From contig NW_017962923.1 in assembly GCF_001661345.1 (NCBI RefSeq), forward strand, positions 124,001-188,000: 64,000 nucleotides of DNA, read 5' to 3'. Both the position numbers and the translations under genes were made by a program. Shown here piece by piece: positions 10,071-20,500 of the stretch (the first letter of the stretch is position 1; every line of letters begins with the position of its first letter). The DNA comes from Ascoidea rubescens DSM 1968. Lineage: Eukaryota; Ascomycota; Saccharomycetes; Ascoideales; Ascoideaceae. The notes under the pieces were generated by a model. The model saw nothing but the letters and a program-made list of their open reading frames with translations. It did no database searches and was not told where the DNA came from.

Positions 10071-12866
10071 TTAATAAAGTGATAATCCAACAGTAGAGCG
10101 AAATGAAGCAATCTTGTCAACCTTACCAAAAGGAACCATTTTTTTAGGCATCTGATGTTTATTTTCAGATTGGTTAGCGTCAATTGGCTCGCAAGGAGAT
10201 ATTTTATTCTCAAAAAATTTTTTATCAAAATTCATGATCTTGGTCTGAAATTTTTCATCGTTATCAGTTCGTATTGGCCGACTCCAAGTTTTTCTTAATT
10301 GTATTTCTTTAATGCATTTAACTTCAGGAACATTATGTAGAGGAGAAAATGGTTTGAAACTAAATTTGTTATTTGCGTTTGAAAGAGGTTTTTTATGTTC
10401 ATCTATTCTATTTTTATAAACCAGAAGGTCGCCCTTTGATTTTTGATCGTCCTCATCTTCATCTTCAAACTTGTACTTTGATTTCAAAGCAAATGCTTCC
10501 TGATTTTCCAAATACGCCTTTTGAGAGTTGTAATCCTTGGGATGAAACACCTTTTCATTGGGATCCATTTCATACTCCCTTACAGTTATCAAATCATTGT
10601 CCTTCCACTTGACCCCTCCAGCGATTTTTCTTCTCTTCCTTTTAACAAGCGAGGAATCAGACTCTCTTCTCAAAATACTCTTGTTTCCATACTTGTCGAC
10701 CTTTGGTGGTAGAGCGACTTCGTGGATGGTTTTCGGGTCTGTGTTTTGTGAGGGCGCGTCAGGTGACACCGGCTCTGTTTTCTTGCTTTCAGCCAAATAG
10801 GACGAGATGGTCCAGGGCTTCGAACGAACAGAACCACTGGTGAGGGACACCGAGGAAGAGGAGGAAGATGCTGCTGCTGATAAAGACTTTGGAAAAGACG
10901 TAGGTTTCTTAGTTGAATCACTGTTGCGGCTTTTCAAAGTGGAAGAAATAGATGGAGAAACGAGTCTATTGTTATTAAATACTGAAGAAGCTAATTTACT
11001 TGAAGCAGAAGCAGATGTGGAAGCAGAAGTAGGAAAAGCAGACTGCACTTTTCTGGACATGTTGTTATTGTTGTTATTATTGTTGTTATCAGAGTTAAAA
11101 GCATCTAATTTCCTAGCATTTTTCATAATTTCATTAGAGAGATTTTTGCAAGTGACGGCATGGGAAATATTATTGATTGAATTTAAAGGTAGAGCAGATA
11201 ATTTATTTAAAACAGGAGTGATTTTGTAATTATCTAGGTATGAAGAATTAAATTGAATATGATTTAAAAACCCTAGCGTAGTTGAGATATTTTCAAAGTT
11301 TTTATTTTTCAAATCGTATCTTAGCCAGTTTGAGATTCTGCTAAATAGTTTTAATTTTTTCAAATATTTTTTTTTCCATATCAGATTATCGTTTGCTAGT
11401 AAATACCTGATTCTATTGAGAGAAATAAAACGATAATCAGGGGAATTTCCCCAAGTGGATTTATCAAAGCATAGTAAAATGGAGGCAAACCTTTCTATTA
11501 ATCGAATGGGATCATTTAAAGACTTTGTTGGATTTTGGTAATATTTTTTAAAATTTATATTAATTAAAACTCTTAAAAAATCATCTGCATTTTTACCTAA
11601 AGCTCTCAAACTTTCGGGTAAAGTTGACAAAGTTTCATCAAAAAACTTATCATCGGAGACCAATTTATCAGCTTGATTAAACAATGAATTAAAGACTTGA
11701 GAGTTTGTTTTAATGGGCTTGTTATTTGTATTAGTGATTGTAAGAGGGGAATTTGAACGAGATTGGGGTAATGATTGAAGAGATATTTTTTTATTTTTTG
11801 TTGAAGAATTCTGAAACGTGGAAGAATGGGATCTTTTTTTGGATGAGTTAGAAGATGTAAATTTATTATGTGTGTCCGAAGTTTCTTGATAAGAAAAGGG
11901 CAAATGTTGATAAACCAAGTTTGGAGCCGATTTTCGTGTTCTTTCTGTGATTGGGGGTCTAATGACAGCCAAAACCTCGAAATCGCTAGAACTGGAGTTG
12001 TCATCATCGACATTAGTATCATTAGCATTTTTTGAAGAAGAATATTTTGAACTTGAAGATTTTGGATCTGATTTTCTCTTTTGAATATTTTGATTATTCA
12101 TATTTTGAATATTATGAATGTTGTTTGTATCAGAGAGCAAATCATTTTGATTTATGTACATTGAAAAATTATCCAAATCAAACTCATTATTCAATTGATT
12201 ATTCAAAGGGTTATTGATATCAACTAGATTTAAAGGCTTGTTTATACTGTTTGTATGATTGAGATGAGCGATTTGGTTAAGCAGTTGATTTTGGTAATCA
12301 TTGGACATTAGAAGGTAAGGTTCGATCATATTAGTAGAGTGATTAGTGGCAGTTTCCTTACTGATGTTGTTGCTAACGGTATTTGAGTTGGGGTTGCTAT
12401 TGCTATTGCTATTGTTATTGTTGTTGTTAGTATTAGTATTAGTATTAGTATTAGTATTAGTATTAGTATTAGTATTAGCATTAGTATTAGTATTAGCATT
12501 AGTATTAGTATTAGCATTAGTATTAGTATTAGTATTAGTATTAGTAGTATTAGTAGTATTAGTAGTATTAGTAGTATTAGGATCAGGATTGTGAATGTTG
12601 ATAGTATTATTGTTAGTAATGTATTTGTGGTGGTTATCCATTTGAGAATGGTTGAGTTGTAAGTTATAACGATTTTGCTCCAAGGTGTCAGAGTAAGGAA
12701 TACTGGAGAGAGTGGTGTTCTCGTTGGTGAATAGAGAGGATGGATTGATGTTCACATCCAAAGCACCCATTTCAGACAAGGTATTGCTCATGTTCAAAGA
12801 GTTGAAGTTGATTAAATCATTCAAATTGTCAATATCACTACGATCAATATTAATGTTGTCAGACAT
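10071..12866 (-). CDS. REF2: REF2/PNUTS-like protein-phosphatase-1 regulator
   Basis: The protein (931 aa) looks like the Glc7/PP1-targeting subunit of the cleavage and polyadenylation machinery (yeast Ref2, animal PNUTS). Residues about 435-590 form a helical block that fits a TFIIS-N/LW-type domain (KLKLFSRISNWLRYDLKNK, TLGFLNHIQF, ITPVLNKLSALPL). Near residue 750 comes GGVKWKDNDLITVREYEMD followed by PNEKVF, which resembles the PNUTS PP1-docking region (VTWPEE...LREYFYFELDETE). The N-terminal third is low complexity, with a Thr-Asn hexanucleotide expansion (12428-12590) and Asn/Ser runs. The chosen start, MSDNINIDRSD, is the first plausible ATG; the frame is open further upstream but runs into the divergent promoter. 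Its neighbour VPS64/FAR10 is also close to REF2 in S. cerevisiae, which supports the call. Confidence 0.55.
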   Translation of the reverse strand: MSDNINIDRSDIDNLNDLINFNSLNMSNTLSEMGALDVNINPSSLFTNENTTLSSIPYSDTLEQNRYNLQLNHSQMDNHHKYITNNNTINIHNPDPNTTNTTNTTNTTNTNTNTNTNANTNTNANTNTNANTNTNTNTNTNTNTNTNNNNNNSNSNSNPNSNTVSNNISKETATNHSTNMIEPYLLMSNDYQNQLLNQIAHLNHTNSINKPLNLVDINNPLNNQLNNEFDLDNFSMYINQNDLLSDTNNIHNIQNMNNQNIQKRKSDPKSSSSKYSSSKNANDTNVDDDNSSSSDFEVLAVIRPPITERTRKSAPNLVYQHLPFSYQETSDTHNKFTSSNSSKKRSHSSTFQNSSTKNKKISLQSLPQSRSNSPLTITNTNNKPIKTNSQVFNSLFNQADKLVSDDKFFDETLSTLPESLRALGKNADDFLRVLININFKKYYQNPTKSLNDPIRLIERFASILLCFDKSTWGNSPDYRFISLNRIRYLLANDNLIWKKKYLKKLKLFSRISNWLRYDLKNKNFENISTTLGFLNHIQFNSSYLDNYKITPVLNKLSALPLNSINNISHAVTCKNLSNEIMKNARKLDAFNSDNNNNNNNNNMSRKVQSAFPTSASTSASASSKLASSVFNNNRLVSPSISSTLKSRNSDSTKKPTSFPKSLSAAASSSSSSVSLTSGSVRSKPWTISSYLAESKKTEPVSPDAPSQNTDPKTIHEVALPPKVDKYGNKSILRRESDSSLVKRKRRKIAGGVKWKDNDLITVREYEMDPNEKVFHPKDYNSQKAYLENQEAFALKSKYKFEDEDEDDQKSKGDLLVYKNRIDEHKKPLSNANNKFSFKPFSPLHNVPEVKCIKEIQLRKTWSRPIRTDNDEKFQTKIMNFDKKFFENKISPCEPIDANQSENKHQMPKKMVPFGKVDKIASFRSTVGLSLY
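12395..12590. repeat. Hexanucleotide/triplet repeat encoding Thr-Asn run
   Basis: On the plus strand this is mostly TTAGTA units with interruptions (GCATTAGTATTA; TTAGTAGTA), preceded by TTGTTATTG-type triplets. In the minus-strand gene it encodes alternating Thr-Asn with occasional Ala-Asn, then Asn and Ser-Asn runs. Such tracts are likely to vary in length between strains. Confidence 0.85.
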
Positions 12867-13199
12867 TAACGAACTATATAGTATCAGCGCTTGGGGGTAT
12901 GGAGGCACAAGAGGCAAAGGCAAAACAGCAGACGCTGGCGGCGACAACGGAAGCACAGAAGAAATAGAAACAAAGAAACAAAAACAAAGAAGCACACGCA
13001 GCACACTCAGCACAGACACTCAGCAGACATTCAGCAAACACTCCCCAAGCAGAAGAAGCACAGGAAGCAAAAAAACAAGCACAAAAAAAAACCACCAATG
13101 CACGTGAGGCCACGTGCTTTTCACGTGCGGGCGTACTGTGGAGGAGGGCTTCTTCTGTGGTGGTGCCTGAGCTTCCTGAGCTTGGAGCTGCTCACCAAC
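12867..13199. promoter_or_regulatory. Divergent promoter REF2-like / VPS64-like with a CACGTG triplet
   Basis: This 333-bp region separates two divergent genes. It contains an A-rich, GAA/CAG-like tract (12950-13085) and then three CACGTG palindromes at 13101-13106, 13111-13116 and 13122-13127. The three starts are spaced 10 and 11 bp apart, about one helical turn. The FHA gene start at 13200 is 73 bp beyond the last copy. CACGTG is the core site of bHLH factors such as Cbf1 and Pho4. Confidence 0.65.
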
Positions 13200-13724
13200 A
13201 TGATCTCGATGGACCATCCTCCTTCTTCTCCCTTGCCCTTGACTCCTCCAAAGGATCCCTTTTTTGCCCACAGCGACTCGCCTGCCATTGGTGCCATTGT
13301 CGCCAGTAACACCCTCATCAACTCCATTTCCTCTGCCAATGCCACCTCTGCGCCTGATCTCAATCGTGCCTCCATTCCCTCTCTCAGCAGCAGTCCCATT
13401 ATCATTCCTGCAAAGGCAAAGGGAAGGAAACGATCCTCTTCAAAGTCAAGGAAAAACTACTCTTCTGCTTCCCAGGTTTTGAACAACATGGGTTCGTTAA
13501 ATCCCTTGAATCAGCTTTCCAACGATCTCGCTTCAACTGCCCTCAAGGCTTCTGCTGCCTCCGATTCTTTGGACACCTTTCCAAAATCTGCTACTGCCTC
13601 AACTAGATCTACCACTTCAACCACTCCATTGCCAACCCAAAAAAAAAATATAGCTTCTCTTCCACTACCAAAGACACCACCAAGAACAACCGATCCTAAT
13701 CTTGCTACTACTAATGCTACCACT

Positions 13725-13765
<41 letters not shown>

Positions 13766-16700
13766 CACTAAAAATAATAGCAACCCATCCATTCCTCCTA
13801 CTTCCTCCCTCCTTGCTCCAATAAATGATTTGAAATCTCTTTCAAGATCTCAATATCAATATAATATCATACTATCCTCTTTAAATGACTCCTTTGAAAA
13901 AAAATCTTTAATGATTCCTTTTTATCCTGAAACTCTCAAGCTTGGTAGACCCGCTGGAATTAAAGTTAAACCCACTCAAACTAATGGCTATTTTGATTCA
14001 AGGGTACTATCTAGAAATCATGCTCAACTATATGCTGAAAAATCATCTGGAAAGATTTTCATTAAAGATCTAGGCTCTTCTAATGGTACTTTTGTAAATC
14101 AAAACAAAATTTCCACTGATCATAATTTATCCCCCTGTGAAATCAAAGTAGGTGATCAAATAGATTTAGGTTTTGATATTGAGACTCATTTAAATCACAG
14201 AAAGATATCTGCTAAAGTAGAATCCTTAACCTTAATTCCTCTTTTGTCTAATTCCGAATCTTTAAATTCAAACATAATAGTTAATCAAAATTCTTCCTCT
14301 TCTTCCTCCTCAATTAATAACGATCCCTCTCAAACTTCTAATTTTAATTCAAATAATAAAAATTTCAATAATAATGATCCAAACAACAATAAAAGTAACA
14401 ATAAAAATATTAACAACAATAACAATAATCTTTTCAATGTTAATTCTCCAAACGATTTATTTCAAAACTCAATTTTAAACAACGCTTTTGATTCTGCTTT
14501 ATTCGGTGACATCTTACCCGCTTATGAAGATAACGCAATCAATTTTAAAAATGAATTAATGACTGGCTTATCCATTAACTCAAATTTATCAACCTCATCA
14601 ACTTTGGAATACCAAATAAGAACTTTAATTAATGAGATACACTTAATAAAAGTGTCCAATTTAAAATTAAAATCTGTTGAAAATTTCCTAATTCACTACA
14701 AAAAAAATTTATCCTCTTTCCAAAAAAAAAAAGATGAATTAAACAATAAAAACTTGAGAAATGCTGAAAATAAAATATTTAAAAAGCTTGAAAAAAATTT
14801 TCAAGAAAACTATCAAGAAAAATTCCTGAAAATTTCAAAGGATTTACAATCTAAAGATAATATAATCAATAATTTAAAATTCAAAATAAGTGATGACTTA
14901 AAATCAGTTAACAATTTAAATGATTCAATCCGTTTTTTAAATAATAAAATTGTTGTCTTAAATAATGACTTATCTACCAAATCTCAATCTATAAACGAAC
15001 TTCAAGTTTTATTGAAAAATTACAACATCTTAAAAGCTGATAACGATAAATTACTGAAAGAAAATGAAGAACTAACTGACTTGAAAAAATTTAAACGAGA
15101 ATTCGAACTTGAAAAAAAACTGAAAATTTATATCGATCAAGAAATTCAAACAGACGATTTAAATATTTCTAATCAATTCAATGATAATAAAGTTAATAAT
15201 AAAAATGATAATCAGAATCATAATTTTTCTGGAGTTATTAGCACTGTCAATTCTCCTCTTGTTGCTTCTTTTACTGATACTACTAATACAAATAACACTA
15301 AAGATGTTATTATTTCTGACAATTATAACACTGATTCTAAAGCAGAAATTTCAAACAGTAAAAAAATTATTACTGATAATCAAGAAAAATGTTCTAGAAT
15401 TGACGTCTTGTGTTATGCCTCAGACAGTGACTCGATTTTATCCGAAGATTCTCAAGATGATTCTTTTTCTCGTATAAAGCGTAATTCTATCAAGATACCG
15501 ATATCTATTGTGCCAAGTGTTTCAATCAACGAGCTTCAATATCATCATCGCCATTATCAAAACCAAGATCAAAACCAAGATCAACATTATAATCAAGATT
15601 ATAATCAAAATCAAAATAAAGACCCTCCTTTTAGTAAAGTGGAGAAAAAAACAAGTCTTTTAAAATCTGAGAAAAAATTTTCAAATTTAGATATGGATTC
15701 TAGAGATGACATTTTAAAACTTATACAAGATTCTAATTCAGATAATGAGCGATCTTTTGATGATTTAGTTGATAAAGATGGTCAAAATAGTGAAAAAAAT
15801 GGCAAAGAAAGTAAATTTTTTTTTGATAAAGATTTAGATTTAGATACAGCTCCGGAAACTTCAATACTTAAAAATGAATCTGATGGTGTAAGCGATGATA
15901 ATATTAGTAAAGAACAATTAAAGAAAAAGTTGGATGAACAAATAACATTAAATGAAAAACTAAAACTAAAGTTAATGCAATTGGAAAACAGTTATGATAA
16001 TTTAAGTACGAACTACACTAAGATTAATATAGCTAACAAAAATATTAAAAAAGAAATCTCTGATACTCAAGTCACAAATAGAAAACTAAATTTAATTATT
16101 GAAAACCTAAACATGAAATTAGATGAGTCAAAATTAGAGATGAAAATATTATTTGATAATCAGAAACAAGAAAAAAAAAAATTATCCCATAAAGAAGTTG
16201 AATTAAATACATTAGAAAGACAGTTGATGGAGAAAATAGAAGAACAAGAAAAAATAGTCAATGAAAGAGTTATGGAGGCTATAAATGACTTTCAAAAAGT
16301 AAACCACCACGGTGCAAATAATAGTGACCATAGTAATAATAGTGATAGTGATCAGAGTTTAATAAAAGAATCGAATAATGATTATATCTGCGATGATTTT
16401 GATTTTGATAACAATCTCAAAGAACCAGAAAATACTGAAAATAATGTATGTGAACTTGAAACTGTTTCCACCGCAGAAGCCAACCTTTACCTCCCATCCT
16501 TTTATAATAAAGTTAGTGAAATTAAAAACAATTTTTTTAATCTCAGTATATTAAATAACCCTGACGCCAAAAATGGTATTGATGAATATCCTGATATTGA
16601 AGAATCAAGTGAGTCGGAAGTTGAAGTGATAGGGAGTAGTTTCAAGTCTAGCAAAGGAAACTCAAAAGAGCTTGAAGTTAATAAAATTGGAAACGGAAAT

Positions 16701-16871
16701 GAAAAAATTAAGATTGAGCAAAAAAAAAAAATAATCGACAATAAAAATTTGCTGAAAAACATTATTTCCAAAAAGGAAAATCGAAATGTGAATAATTTTT
16801 TTATGAATTTAAGTGCTATGGGAATTATTGTGGGTGTCGTTATTGTATTAATAAGTAAAGACAAAGTTTAA
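13200..16871 (+). CDS. VPS64: FHA-domain, tail-anchored protein (Vps64/Far9-Far10 family)
   Basis: The protein (1,223 aa) resembles yeast Vps64/Far9 and Far10 and animal SLMAP. These are tail-anchored ER/Golgi-side subunits of the Far/STRIPAK phosphatase complex, with roles in pheromone arrest and TORC2 antagonism. An FHA domain lies around residues 245-345, with the signature blocks KLGRPAG, SRVLSRNHAQLYAE, DLGSSNGTFVNQNKIS and VGDQIDLGFD. Long Lys/Glu/Asn-rich coiled-coil segments follow (about 500-650 and 900-1035). The last 20 residues are a single hydrophobic anchor (MGIIVGVVIVLISKDKV). The start at 13200 (a second ATG is at 13209) was preferred to an in-frame ATG at 13098, which lies inside the CACGTG cluster and would add an odd 34-residue leader. 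VPS64 and FAR10 are duplicates in S. cerevisiae; here one gene probably serves for both. Confidence 0.75.
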
Positions 16872-17589
16872 ACTTTTATTGTGCCATTATTTTTCAATTC
16901 AGTTTCTTTTTAATTATTTTTATTGTTAAACCATTCAGTTCAGTTGTTTGAATATCTTTATTTAATCTGTTATTTCATACTCATTCCCTAATTTGATTTT
17001 ATCTATTGAATGAAGTCTATAATCCGTTTTTTCAGCTCACTTATTTCTTAATTGATAACTTGGTTGTTTAATTTTGCAATACTGGTTTTATATCTCGAAT
17101 AGATATTTGACTGCTCATTTATAATATATGCTGAACAGGTCTACTTTCAATTTTTCATCAAACCAAAAAATTTTGCTCAAATTGCTTTTGACAGTGGATT
17201 TGTTGCAAAACCAGTGCCATGGAGCACTAAGCACGTGTTGCATTCAATTTCATTGGCTGAAATGACTGAAATCACCCAGCTGAATGGTTTTCTGTTTCTC
17301 TGCATAATACTGCCTGATAACGCACAATGTACATCTTCACTATTTTAAGCCTGGAAGGGAGTGAAAAGCAGGGCTGTCGAAGATAAAGAAATTGATAAGA
17401 GCCAACAATACCAACACCAACAATCATTAACAGCTTTTGGAACTTCCAAATTCTTAGCAAAAATATAACAGTTAAAGAAATAAAAACAAGAAAGGTAATA
17501 AAATAAATAATGAATCTCCCAATAAACCTAAAACAATACAAACACACACAAACAAAACTGTTAATTACCAAAATAAAAGGCAGAAGACG
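16872..17589. other. Convergent intergenic region with an isolated CACGTG
   Basis: This 718 bp lies between the 3' ends of two convergent genes, where no promoter is needed, yet it carries a CACGTG at 17232-17237. A minus-strand open frame at 17272-17571 encodes a hydrophobic stretch but has no ATG at its start; its first in-frame ATG leaves about 51 codons. Just after the CACGTG, a plus-strand frame of only 28 codons begins MTEITQLNG. Either could be a small or spliced gene, but I do not recognise one. Confidence 0.35.
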
Positions 17590-20500
17590 CTAAAAAAACT
17601 CTTTAGGTAACTGAAACTCTTCAAAGTCATTACTCTCTATTGACTTGCACCGATTTTGATTAGACTGTCCATACTTAAACAATAAATTATATGGTAGCGG
17701 TTTTCCAAAGCCCCATTCTGGTAATATTAAACCAGTTTCTTTTACTCTATAATTTCCTTCAGTAACATAATTATTGATATCAATTGTAATCATCATTCCT
17801 TTTTTCTTGATAGTTTCATTCATGTTTTTTTGAGCAATATCATTTTCAACTTTATCCATAATAATTTTGTCACTTTGTTGTTCTTGACCTACATCTTTAT
17901 CAAAATTACTTTTTAAATACGAGTTCTTATAACGTATTGCCTTATTTGACAATTCATTAATATTATAGTCAATTTTAGAAAGTTGCCTCAATCTAGAGGT
18001 TTTATTTTTATTTTTTTCTGAAATTCCTTTTTTATCATCTTCTGTTGTATCAAGTGATGTCTCATTACCAAAACAATTTTCCCCTATTATTGGCTTCATT
18101 TTTTTTATCACTTTCTCTGTATGTGTTATAGAATCGGTCCTAACTGTATTCTCATTTCTCTTTCTTTTAGTAATATAGATTGAAAATTTAGCAGGATCTC
18201 CTTTTTCTTTGTCAATGTAATCTTTTAATTTCTGCTCTGTGCTTTGAAGTTTATAATCATAAGGTCGAAAATATAATTCTTTTTCTTTTGGATTAGTGAA
18301 AAAGGAAACAAATATTGATTTGTATTCTTTTCTATCTTGTTCAAGCAATAATTTTCTATTTCTAATCTTAGTAGATTTTTTTGACATAATTCTCTTTTCT
18401 TTTTGTTTTTTGACTTTCACTTTATAAAAAGATGTTTTCTTTAGATCTTCAATTTGAGATTTTCTTTCTCTCAAATGACGATTTGAATTTTTTGAAACTT
18501 TTTTAGTGCTCGCCATCTCGTCAACTTTTATATCATTAGAACCTAATATATTATTTTTTTCATCCAAATATTTTGCCAAAAGTGAATTGTCGGAATTTTT
18601 CTTTTTCTTTATTTTTAACTCGTTTTTATTATTTAGAGTTGAAGTTATTTCTCCGGTTTTTTGATTAGAAATAAGTTCATCTTTCAAAATTAATTTATTC
18701 TTTAAAGAAATATGTTGGTTTTCAATAAGAGCTTTATCACTACCAGATTCATAAATATAATCTGACCCGTTAATCTTAGGAAAGTCTGATAAACAATTAT
18801 CAGGATTAGTAGTTTTTTGTTTTTCAAACAATAAGCCATTTTTGAAAAACTCATTTTTAGGGTCTAAAGATGATTTATTTTCATCCTTATTCAAATTATC
18901 ATCAGAATTATTGGGAGTTGTAAATTTAAAAAACTCATTCAAGTTATATATTTTTAAGCCTGACCTTATGTTGTACATTAACAATAACAGTGTGCTATCA
19001 TTATTTACAAAAAATTTAATTGGCTTAAAATTTTTCCAAATTTTATTATGTTCTTCCTTTTCATTAACAAAAGTTCCCTTTCCAACTCCAAATTCACTAA
19101 ATTTTTTAAATTTACTTTGAAATTTTTTTTTTCTTTTTTCTCTTATTTCATCAACAGTCATAAAATTTTCTTCTTGATCTGAATAATAAGAATCTAACAA
19201 TTCTTTTTCCAAATTTAATCTATTACGATTTTGAATATGTTTTTTAGTTAAGATTTCAGATCCAGTCACATTACTTAAATCATCTATATCATCTAGATCA
19301 CTTGAATCACTTTCAGAATCAGATATAAAAATTGATAATTCTTCATAAAGTTTATCTGAAACAATTGGATTTGAAGAGCTAAAAGATGCAGTGTTTCCGT
19401 TAACCTTGTGTCTAATTTTATTTTGAAATTTCTGAAGAAAGTGTTTTAGTTGTCGATTATTTTGAAAATGATTGCCTTCTAGACTATTTTTAAGCCTTTT
19501 ATAGTGGTCGAAACTTTCATTGCTTCTCTCATTCTGATAAGTGATATTTGAAAATAGATTTCTAATAAGCTCACTTCTATCTTGGGTCTTTGATAATTCT
19601 TTTTTACAGTTATAAATAATAAGTTGATTTTTAAAAGACCAGATTTTAAAAAACCTTAAAATTCTAAATAGTTCATATAATGATAGAATTATTAGTAAAA
19701 ATAAATAGTTAAGATTTTTCAAAGAAGTGATTGTTGGTGATTTAACAGAGTTAGTGGCATCTTTATTGTTGTTTGGACAGGGCATCAAAATCGAATGAGG
19801 GTTGATATAAGTAATTTTAGACAAAATTTTAAGTATTGATTTATCCTTAGTAGTTAATGTGGCAGGAAAACTGATGTCTGTTTTAGTTTCAAAAGTCTCA
19901 AAAGTTTCAAAAATGTTGTTACTTAACATATTCTTAAAGTTATTAAAACTATTAAAAGTCAATGAAGCATAAGAATTAAAATTTGGCTCTGAGTTTTGTG
20001 AAGAAAAATTTGGTGAGTCATCAAAGTTTTTACCATAATCAAAATTACTTGGAATAAAATTACAATTGCCTTGTATTTCCTTTACCAAAAGAGAATCAAG
20101 ATTAAGATCTGTGTTTTTTCTGAGAAAACCATAATTTTGAAGTTCTGGATACCCAAACTGAGTGTTTAAAAATTTTTTCATAGATTTGAAATTGCTGGAG
20201 TCTGTTTTCAAATTTAATGGTGTTGAAGAATACGCATTATTTGCAGAATCAATATTTAATAAATTATTATTTAAAGAGATCAAATTTTTTGATTGATTTG
20301 ATTTTATATTTAATTTATTAATAAAATTAAAGATATTAACAAGAACTTGACTTTTGGAAAAACCCATCAAGTTTTTATTAAAATTTAGATTTAGAATATT
20401 ATTTAGATAACTGACTATTATGGATGATGAAGTTGGAGCTAACGAGGTGTTGATCTGATTTGTCATTCGTGTACGTAATCTTCTAGTTTCTTTTCCAATT

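Noticed and set aside
12867-13019. N-terminal extension of the REF2-like frame (signal-peptide-like LLCFCFFVSI)
   Set aside because: It overlaps the divergent promoter and reflects the low stop-codon density of that stretch; the protein is nuclear in type and MSDNINIDRSD is a normal start.
12891-13199. N-terminal extension of the FHA gene frame
   Set aside because: The frame is open but starts without ATG and runs through Arg/Gln/Lys-rich nonsense and the CACGTG cluster; the in-frame ATG at 13098 is inside the promoter element.
17272-17571. 99-codon hydrophobic minus-strand frame
   Set aside because: It does not begin with ATG, and AT-rich DNA readily gives hydrophobic frames; no splice pattern was convincing.
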